Part shown: piece by piece, positions 52,205 to 57,502 of the stretch
Layout of the letters: each line of letters starts with the position of its first letter
Position numbering within the stretch: the stretch's first letter is position 1
From: Spirochaetes bacterium ADurb.Bin218
GTDB taxonomy: Bacteria; Spirochaetota; UBA4802; UBA5550
Assembly (NCBI GenBank): GCA_002069965.1
Contig: MWCI01000016.1
Span: 1-57,502, forward strand
Length of the DNA: 57,502 bases
Reading direction: 5' to 3'
Position numbers and translations under genes: made by a program
The notes under the pieces: model-generated
Database searches by the model: none
What the model was told of the DNA's origin: nothing
What the model saw: only the letters and a program-made list of their open reading frames with translations

Positions 52205-53593
52205 TCAGGAAATTAATCTTTGCACAACATCTTCCATCTTCATGGAACGAGATCCCTTTACCAGAACAACATCCCTTTCTGTAAGCTTTTCACGAAGATA
52301 GAGAGCTAAAGCCATTTTATCATCAAAAATCATAATCTTATCTGCTTTCATCCCAGCAGAGAGAGCACCTTTTTGATAATACTGTGCCATATCTCCAAAG
52401 AGCAATAGCTCCTTAAAATTTCTCGCAGCAACAAACTCACCAACCTTGATATGATAAAGAGGAGCAAGCTCTCCCAGTTCCTTCATGTCTGCAAGAACTG
52501 CAATTTTTCTTCTTGAAGGGAAAACCTCACAGAGCGACTCCAGTGCATAAAGAGAAGACAAAGGATTTGAGTTATAAGTATCGTTGATCACAATAAAACC
52601 CCTGTCAATAATCTCACTTCTTCCAGCTACATTTTCAAAAGATGCAAGCCTCTCTTTAACTTCAGACAAAGAAATACCAACAAGGTCAGCAATCGCAATT
52701 GCAGCAAGCAAGTTATAAAGATTATGCTTGCCATATAAAGGAACAGAAAAATCGATGCCAGAATAAACAAGGCTCACCCCTGCTTGAGTCATTTTATATG
52801 ATTCTGGCTTAAAGTTGCACCTCTGATTTAACCCATAGGTCAAAACCTTCAGCTCAGCAGAAACGGCAAGTTCATGGACAATATTAAGGCATTCAGTATC
52901 GCCGTTTACAAGCAATAGAGAATCCTTTTTCATGCCAGATACAATTTCTGATTTAGCACGGGCAACATTTTCCACAGTTCCAAGGAACTCAAGATGCCCT
53001 GCACCAATACTTGTAATCACACCAATCTCTGGCATAACCATTTTTGACAATCTTTCTATTTCACCTCTGTGATTCATTCCCATTTCAATCACAGCAGCCT
53101 CATGGCTTTTATCCATTTCAAGCAGTGTAAAGGGCACGCCTATTTCATTGTTATAGTTCTTTTTATTTTTAAGAGTTTTATATTTGACAGATAAAACTTC
53201 TGCAATTAATTCTTTTGTTGTAGTCTTACCGTTTGTTCCTGTCACTCCAACAATAAAAGGAGAATACTTCATTCTATTAAATCTCCCAAGTCTACCAAGG
53301 GCACATAAAGTATCATCGCATCTTATAAGGGTTGCCCCATTTTTCTCTGCAGATTCTTCAAAGCCATCAGCCATTGTAAGAGAACACAAAATCTTTTTTT
53401 CATCAAAAAGTGGAGCTATAAAATCATGCCCGTCAAAATTTTCGCCTTTAATGGGGATAAATAAATTATCCTCTCCCAGTTCCCTTGAGTCAGAGGTTAT
53501 TGTTTTGATATTGACATCAGTGCTCCCAGATAATATTTTTCCATTGGTAATGGCAGCAACCTCACCTGATGTAATTTCAAAAGAAACCTTCAC
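52205..53593 (-). CDS. murF: UDP-MurNAc-tripeptide-D-Ala-D-Ala ligase
   Basis: MurF adds D-Ala-D-Ala to complete the pentapeptide. The 462 residues show FIPIKGENFDGHDFI, ATP loop GVTGTNGKTTTKEL near residue 115, EMGMNHRGEIERL, and VINDTYNSNPLSSLYAL in the C-terminal part. The start is GTG at 53593, overlapping the murE stop by 3 bases, so translation is likely coupled. ddl is not in the cluster. Confidence 0.97.
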   Translation of the reverse strand: MKVSFEITSGEVAAITNGKILSGSTDVNIKTITSDSRELGEDNLFIPIKGENFDGHDFIAPLFDEKKILCSLTMADGFEESAEKNGATLIRCDDTLCALGRLGRFNRMKYSPFIVGVTGTNGKTTTKELIAEVLSVKYKTLKNKKNYNNEIGVPFTLLEMDKSHEAAVIEMGMNHRGEIERLSKMVMPEIGVITSIGAGHLEFLGTVENVARAKSEIVSGMKKDSLLLVNGDTECLNIVHELAVSAELKVLTYGLNQRCNFKPESYKMTQAGVSLVYSGIDFSVPLYGKHNLYNLLAAIAIADLVGISLSEVKERLASFENVAGRSEIIDRGFIVINDTYNSNPLSSLYALESLCEVFPSRRKIAVLADMKELGELAPLYHIKVGEFVAARNFKELLLFGDMAQYYQKGALSAGMKADKIMIFDDKMALALYLREKLTERDVVLVKGSRSMKMEDVVQRLIS

Positions 53594-55110
53594 TTTACAA
53601 CTTCCCTCATATATTTTAAAACCACTTCTCTATCATCGAAGTGATGCTTTTCTTTCCCAAGGATCTGATAATCCTCATGACCTTTACCTGCAATTACTAT
53701 CACATCTCCCCTGGCGGCCATAGAAACAGCCTTTGCTATTGCCTTCTCTCGATCCTGCTCCACAATATAATTATCAGAGGAAATACCTGCAACTATATCC
53801 TTAATTATAAGAGCTGGATCCTCTGTCCTTGGATTATCACTTGTTACAATTGCAAAATCAGAATGGGAAACTGCAATCTGCCCCATAAGTGGTCTTTTTG
53901 TTTTATCTCTATCACCACCACATCCAAAAACAGTAATCACTTTATTGTGAGGCATTTCATTTATGGATTGCAAGAGCTTAAGCAGAGCATCTCCTGTATG
54001 AGCATAGTCCACAACAGCATAAAAACCTACTCCAGCATCAACCACCTGAAGCCTACCTGGAACAGACTCCAGGGCCTCAAGACCTGCGACAACATCCATC
54101 GGAGATATACCTGTAAAAACACCAGCACCAAAGGCAGCCAAGGAATTATAGACCTGAAATCTGCCCGCAATCTTAAGGTTGAGATTAAACTCACCTGACG
54201 CACAAATTAGCTTATAGCTTAAACCTGTGATATTATTTTTTATAGTAAGGGGATCTGCAAAAAAATCAGCTTCAGAGGTTTCTCCAAAGGATTGTAATTT
54301 AAAAGAATATTTACTTGCACAATTTAAAATCTCCAGGCCATAGGTGTCATCAATATTTACAAGGCCAAGTTTATTCTTCTTTGGACTTTTATCTATCAAT
54401 TCAAAGAGCTTCTTTTTTGCCAAGAAATAGCAATCAAAGGTTTTATGAAAATCAAGATGATCCTGAGTTAGATTCGTAAAAATACCACAATCAAAAGCTA
54501 CATCATCAACTCTATTTAGCTCCAGAGCATGAGATGAGACTTCCATTATAACATGGGTAAGGCCATCATCTAACATTCTGCGGAGCAATTCCTGGATATC
54601 CTTTGACTCAGGAGTGGTATTTGGTGCAGGAATACAGACATCATTCCATCTATAGTTGATTGTTCCTATAACACCACACTTTATGCCATTTGATTTAAAG
54701 ACAGACTCAAGCAGATAAGTTATTGAGGTTTTCCCATTTGTTCCTGTTACACCAATAACACAAAGACTCTCTGATGGCCTACCATAAAATACAGAAGAAA
54801 TATAAGAGAGAGCCCTTCTTGTATCGTGAGATACAAGAATAATCACACCCTTGTCTTCCAGATAAATAAAATCAGAAACTCTATCTTCAGATAAAAGAAT
54901 AACTTTGCATCCCTTTTCTACAGCAGCCTCTATATAATTATGCCCATCAGTTTCAAAACCCTTAACTGCTACAAAAATACAATCACCATTTGCCTTACGG
55001 GAATCGTATTCAATTGATTTTATCTCAAGGGAATCAACATCTCTATCCCCTGCTACACTAAGAAGATATTTACAATCTCTTAATAGCTCACTTAACTTCA
55101 TAATCTTCAT
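53590..55110 (-). CDS. murE: UDP-MurNAc-dipeptide ligase MurE, probably meso-DAP specific
   Basis: MurE adds the third amino acid of the stem peptide. The 506 residues include SRKANGDCIFVAVKG, ATP loop GVTGTNGKTSITYLL near residue 120, NLTQDHLDFH and the specificity loop TSDNPRTEDP near 415. DNPR is the motif of enzymes using meso-diaminopimelate, which fits a Gram-negative type wall. The gene starts inside the end of ftsL (23-base overlap); an ATG three codons later is also possible. ftsI, usually found just before murE, is missing. Confidence 0.97.
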   Translation of the reverse strand: MKIMKLSELLRDCKYLLSVAGDRDVDSLEIKSIEYDSRKANGDCIFVAVKGFETDGHNYIEAAVEKGCKVILLSEDRVSDFIYLEDKGVIILVSHDTRRALSYISSVFYGRPSESLCVIGVTGTNGKTSITYLLESVFKSNGIKCGVIGTINYRWNDVCIPAPNTTPESKDIQELLRRMLDDGLTHVIMEVSSHALELNRVDDVAFDCGIFTNLTQDHLDFHKTFDCYFLAKKKLFELIDKSPKKNKLGLVNIDDTYGLEILNCASKYSFKLQSFGETSEADFFADPLTIKNNITGLSYKLICASGEFNLNLKIAGRFQVYNSLAAFGAGVFTGISPMDVVAGLEALESVPGRLQVVDAGVGFYAVVDYAHTGDALLKLLQSINEMPHNKVITVFGCGGDRDKTKRPLMGQIAVSHSDFAIVTSDNPRTEDPALIIKDIVAGISSDNYIVEQDREKAIAKAVSMAARGDVIVIAGKGHEDYQILGKEKHHFDDREVVLKYMREVVK

Positions 55111-55375
55111 CTTTATTTTTATCTTTATCCTTTACCACAAGAACATCCTGTGGCAAAATCCTTCTCAGAGCTTTTCCTGAAAGGTTTGCCTCAACTTTGT
55201 CTATATTCCGTTCTCTTTCTATAGAAAGTATTAATCTTTTATTTTCCTCAGAGACAGTCTTCTCAATAGATGCAAGCTTTCTATAATCCATCTTAAGACG
55301 CATCATTTCAATATTCTGCCATACATAAAGCAAAACAAAAACGCTAATCATGGAAACAATGGCAAAATATTTCAT
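55088..55375 (-). CDS. ftsL: FtsL-like small bitopic division protein
   Basis: A 95-residue protein with one N-terminal membrane helix (FAIVSMISVFVLLYVWQNIE) and a coiled-coil periplasmic part (RKLASIEKTVSEENKRLILSI), the plan of FtsL, which forms a complex with FtsQ/DivIB and DivIC. The very C-terminus is unusually charged (KDKDKNKDEDYEVK). Sequence conservation in this family is low, so the call rests on size, topology and the place between rsmH and murE. Confidence 0.82.
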   Translation of the reverse strand: MKYFAIVSMISVFVLLYVWQNIEMMRLKMDYRKLASIEKTVSEENKRLILSIERERNIDKVEANLSGKALRRILPQDVLVVKDKDKNKDEDYEVK

Positions 55376-55378
55376 AGC

Positions 55379-56347
55379 TCATATCTCTCTTATTTTACAA
55401 GCTGCTCTTAGCTTGGCACTTCTTGCTCTGTTATTCCAGAGAAGCTCATCATCACAAGCCATTAGAGGCTTCCTGGTTATTATCTCCACAACAGGATCTT
55501 TCTTACCATAAATATCAAAATCAATTGAAGGAGAGTTGTTTAGATCACGAAAAAAATTCTTAACCAGCCTATCCTCAAGAGAATGAAAGGATATACACAA
55601 CATCAACCCGCCCTTTTGCAAGACCTTTATCCCTCCAGATAAGCCCTTTTCAATTGCAATCAATTCTTTATTAACCTCAATCCTCAGGGCCTGGAAAATC
55701 CTTGTTGCAGGATGAATATTTTTCACATGAAATTTTTTGGGAATTGCAGCCAGCACTATTGATGCAAGCTCCCCAGTCGTCTTTATTGGATTGATAGCTC
55801 TCCTTTCAACAATAACCTTTGCAATTTTAACAGCCCAATTCTCCTGGCCATAGTCTTTAAATATTCTTGCAAGTTCTCTTTCTTCATAAGAATTTACCAC
55901 ATCAAAAGCACTTATCTCACAGCCGCCAAGTCTCATATCCAGAGGCTCATCCTTTGCAAAGGCAAAACCTCTGCCACTGCTATCAAAGTGATAAGAAGAA
56001 ATACCAAAATCATAAAGAAGAACATCAATCCCTTCACTTATAGAAAGATACTTTTCTATATTAGAAAAATTATCATTTATAAAACGCACTTTCCCATCAA
56101 AAGGAGAGAGTCTTTTTTTAGCAATGTCTAAGATTTCTCCATCCCTCTCAAAGGCAGTAACCCTGCAATCTTTATAATACTTCAAAAAAACCTCACTGTG
56201 GCCACCCTCCCCAAGGGTGCAATCCACAATGTGCAAATTATCCCTTTTCAAATAAGAATCAACTATGTCAATAATTTCTCTCCATAAAACAGGCTTATGA
56301 ACATATTCCTTATTAAAAAAATGATCTACTGACAGATTATGTCCCAT
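55379..56347 (-). CDS. rsmH: 16S rRNA m4C1402 methyltransferase RsmH
   Basis: RsmH (MraW) methylates N4 of C1402 in 16S rRNA. The 322 residues have YVHKPVLWREII, the SAM-binding VDCTLGEGGHSEVFL near residue 42, YDFGISSYHFDSSGRGFAF and RRAINPIKTTGELA, and ICFHSLEDRLVKNFF-type C-terminal block (ISFHSLEDR). It is the second gene of the cluster, 14 bases after mraZ. Confidence 0.97.
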   Translation of the reverse strand: MGHNLSVDHFFNKEYVHKPVLWREIIDIVDSYLKRDNLHIVDCTLGEGGHSEVFLKYYKDCRVTAFERDGEILDIAKKRLSPFDGKVRFINDNFSNIEKYLSISEGIDVLLYDFGISSYHFDSSGRGFAFAKDEPLDMRLGGCEISAFDVVNSYEERELARIFKDYGQENWAVKIAKVIVERRAINPIKTTGELASIVLAAIPKKFHVKNIHPATRIFQALRIEVNKELIAIEKGLSGGIKVLQKGGLMLCISFHSLEDRLVKNFFRDLNNSPSIDFDIYGKKDPVVEIITRKPLMACDDELLWNNRARSAKLRAACKIREI

Positions 56348-56361
56348 TAGCCTGCCTTTTT

Positions 56362-56799
56362 CTAAATTCCAAGTTCATTTGCAAAGGAATCTACGAATTT
56401 GCCATCAGGCCTGCACTCCTCATAAACTTCCTTTGCCCAGATTTCAATTTTATTAAAAAGCCCCAAAATTATAACCTCACTTTTAATCCCTGCATACCTA
56501 AGAAGATTTGATGGGATTAAAATTCTCCCCTGCTTATCCAGTTCACACTCACTTGCCCCTCCAACAAGAAAGCGAAGACTCATTCTATTTTTGGGATCTG
56601 ACTGAGGAAGAGGCATAAGCTTTTTTTCAACAAACTCCTTCCAATCCTCTTCCCTAAAAGCCATAATACATCTGTCAAAACCATGGGTAACCACAAGCTT
56701 TTCAACGAGGCAATCCTCGCCAAAAGCCTTTCGCAATTTCATCGGGATTGCCACCCTGCCCTTTTCATCAAGGGCAGGTGAATACTCACCCATAAACAT
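56362..56799 (-). CDS. mraZ: Transcriptional regulator MraZ
   Basis: MraZ is an AbrB-fold DNA-binding protein that represses its own dcw operon. The 145 residues contain the two tandem SpoVT/AbrB-like units: MGEYSPALDEKGRVAIPMKLR at the N-terminus and ECELDKQGRILIPSNLLRYAGI in the second half. Three repeated boxes of the MraZ-binding type lie over its promoter (56844-56868). It is the first gene of the division and wall cluster. Confidence 0.97.
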   Translation of the reverse strand: MFMGEYSPALDEKGRVAIPMKLRKAFGEDCLVEKLVVTHGFDRCIMAFREEDWKEFVEKKLMPLPQSDPKNRMSLRFLVGGASECELDKQGRILIPSNLLRYAGIKSEVIILGLFNKIEIWAKEVYEECRPDGKFVDSFANELGI

Positions 56800-56843
56800 A
56801 TACTATACCATAGCCCCATGGAATGGAATTATTAAACAAAAAT

Positions 56844-56868
56844 CACCACTTTTCCCCATTTTTAACCA
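56844..56868 (-). promoter_or_regulatory. Three MraZ-type boxes with 10-bp period
   Basis: On the minus strand TGGTT, TGGGG and TGGTG (56868-56864, 56858-56854, 56848-56844) start exactly 10 bases apart. This is the spacing and core of the TGGGN repeats bound by MraZ in E. coli. The boxes overlap and follow the -10 region, as expected for autorepression. Confidence 0.72.
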
Positions 56869-56887
56869 CATAAGTTCCAAATGTCAA
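56859..56887 (-). promoter_or_regulatory. Promoter of the dcw cluster
   Basis: On the minus strand a perfect TTGACA (56887-56882), a 17-base spacer and TAAAAA (56864-56859). It lies about 60 bases before mraZ and its -10 overlaps the MraZ boxes. Confidence 0.7.
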
Positions 56888-56978
56888 CCATAAAACAGTT
56901 TTTTTGCAAGATTTCAAAAAAAGAAGACTAACGCTTCCAGGCAAGGCATTTAACTAAAAAGTTACAGATCAAAGGGGA

Positions 56979-57020
56979 GATTACTTGTTTAACATTACTG
57001 TTTTAATATTACTGTCATGG
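56979..57020. repeat. Three tandem 14-bp direct repeats
   Basis: GATTACTTGTTTAA, CATTACTGTTTTAA and TATTACTGTCATGG follow each other without gaps at 56979, 56993 and 57007. The shared core is ATTACT(T)GT. They lie between the dcw promoter and the tRNA promoter and could be protein-binding iterons. Confidence 0.6.
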
Positions 57021-57083
57021 AATTTAAGGAAAGTATAACCCTGTGGACATTTAAAAATTTTTCAGATTAAAAAATTTTTTTAA

Positions 57084-57112
57084 TTGACGTGAAAGCCCTT
57101 AAATTATTTATT
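57084..57112 (+). promoter_or_regulatory. Promoter of tRNA-Gly
   Basis: TTGACG (57084-57089), 17-base spacer, TTTATT (57107-57112); the start would be a few bases before the tRNA 5' end. Confidence 0.6.
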
Positions 57113-57125
57113 AACTTCAGTTTTT

Positions 57126-57196
57126 GCGGGTGTAGTTCAATGGTAGAACTTTAGCCTTCCAAGCTAATAGCGTGGGTTCGATTCCCATCACCCGCT
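57126..57196 (+). tRNA. tRNA-Gly (anticodon UCC)
   Basis: A full cloverleaf can be drawn: acceptor GCGGGTG with CACCCGC, D stem GTTC/GAAC, anticodon stem TTAGC/GCTAA with loop CTTCCAA (anticodon TCC) and T arm GTGGG TTCGATT CCCAT. The discriminator base is T and the CCA end is not encoded. A terminator follows within ten bases. Confidence 0.97.
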
Positions 57197-57203
57197 CATA
57201 AAA

Positions 57204-57228
57204 GTCCTGATTTAATCAGGATTTTTTT
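57204..57228 (+). terminator. Terminator after tRNA-Gly
   Basis: GTCCTGAT-TTA-ATCAGGA forms a 7-bp stem with a short loop, followed by seven T. Confidence 0.88.
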
Positions 57229-57240
57229 ATACCCTCTTTT

Positions 57241-57257
57241 AATTTGTAGTACAAATT
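57241..57257. repeat. 7-bp inverted repeat with 3-base spacer beside tRNA-Gly
   Basis: AATTTGT-AGT-ACAAATT is a perfect inverted repeat. Its form and position next to a tRNA gene and a mobile-element fragment resemble a recombinase core site, but neither the matching copy nor an integrase is in the window. Confidence 0.4.
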
Positions 57258-57288
57258 AATATATATTTACAGATAAATCACAGATAAA

Positions 57289-57502
57289 TTAAAAACTCTC
57301 ACAATTATATTGATAATCAGTTTTCATAATGTAAAAGTACCCCGGTGCTGCTTTCTGTTCAATAGTTTTTACCTTTGCGATTGTGTCGTGACTAACTCCT
57401 GCAATGGAAGCGAGCTCTTTTTTTGTATCAACATTTGTCAGATTTCTGACAGAAGTTATATCTGTTCTTGTGCCCTGATTTTCTTTCGCCTTCTTCGCAA
57501 TC
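57289..57502 (-). CDS. C-terminal end of a ParB/plasmid replication-like protein (cut by window edge)
   Basis: The last 70 codons of a minus-strand gene that enters from the right edge. The translation has KKAKENQGTRTDI, then TKKELASIAGVSHDTIAKVK, a helix-turn-helix region well known from ParB-domain proteins and replication/methylase proteins of plasmids, phages and integrative elements. After IEQKA, where relatives continue with a charged helix, the sequence changes to APGYFYIMKTDYQYNCESF and stops, so the end appears rearranged or degenerate. It lies 92 bases downstream of tRNA-Gly, a common integration site, and may be part of an element or its remnant. No ribosome binding site or start is within the window. 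Confidence 0.7.
   Translation of the reverse strand, partial: IAKKAKENQGTRTDITSVRNLTNVDTKKELASIAGVSHDTIAKVKTIEQKAAPGYFYIMKTDYQYNCESF

Noticed and set aside
53184-54198. Two long plus-strand open frames (179 and 185 codons) opposite murF and murE
   Set aside because: Both oppose strongly conserved Mur ligases and have no binding sites or recognisable products.
57262-57290. Direct repeat ACAGATAAAT twice near the right edge
   Set aside because: Two short AT-rich copies only, within AT-rich DNA; not enough to call an attachment site or array.
1-57502. CRISPR array or rRNA genes
   Set aside because: No regularly spaced identical repeats with unique spacers and no rRNA-like stretch were seen anywhere in the window.

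Overview
The window is AT-rich chromosomal DNA from an anaerobic bacterium with an outer membrane. Acetate kinase and a multi-subunit membrane [NiFe] hydrogenase point to fermentative, H2-linked metabolism. A PorV-like protein, an OmpA-domain protein and a beta-barrel-like protein point to a second membrane. MurE carries the DNPR motif expected for meso-diaminopimelate peptidoglycan. I cannot fix the phylum from sequence alone; a spirochaete-like or other deep-branching diderm lineage would fit the mix of UPF0164/PorV protein, folP-cdaA linkage and many hybrid kinases.

Layout. 1-2670 (minus): a tight operon of a FlgD-Ig-like secreted protein, a PorV-like outer-membrane protein, folP and cdaA (cut by the window edge). 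2796-4107 (minus): acetate kinase with its terminator. 4381-6040 (plus): a CorC-type CBS protein and recO. 6046-6717 (minus): a 53-codon Cys-rich ORF and rpsU with a terminator-like leader. 6824-10134 (plus): a three-gene unit of MoxR ATPase, metallopeptidase/VWA protein (DUF2201-like) and a protein built from six exact-period 28-residue repeats. 10175-12589 (plus): a large old-yellow-enzyme type flavoprotein with two good promoters.

12593-24339 (minus): one long transcription unit headed by a strong promoter and a structured leader. It encodes a molybdopterin-family subunit without the usual Mo-ligating Cys/Sec, HydB-like and HydG-like sulfhydrogenase electron-transfer subunits, a hydrogenase maturation protease, the group 4 [NiFe] hydrogenase (antiporter-like subunit, fused NuoC/NuoD-like large subunit, NuoH-like subunit, polyferredoxin, NuoB-like small subunit), then a lone receiver and a receiver-histidine kinase. 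Directly upstream (24395-30771, minus) lies a second signalling operon, including one polypeptide that holds receiver, PAS domains, kinase, second receiver and LuxR-type DNA-binding domain. Divergently, 31062-35623 (plus) carries two more kinases flanking a metallo-beta-lactamase-fold protein.

35711-42617 holds an enoyl-CoA hydratase, a secreted protein of unknown function, a pseudo-receiver/RsbW-like ATPase protein, a three-gene envelope cluster of unknown function (minus) and a PD40/OmpA protein (plus). 42606-56887 (minus) is the division and cell wall (dcw) cluster from mraZ to ftsZ, complete except for ftsI, murB and ddl, with three MraZ-type boxes over the mraZ promoter and a separate promoter before ftsZ. 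The right edge has a tRNA-Gly(UCC) gene followed by the tail of a ParB/replication-like protein, probably the remnant or edge of a mobile element.

The parts most worth following up are the MoxR/VWA/28-residue-repeat unit and the hydrogenase unit with a catalytically unconventional molybdopterin subunit and its own sensory apparatus.
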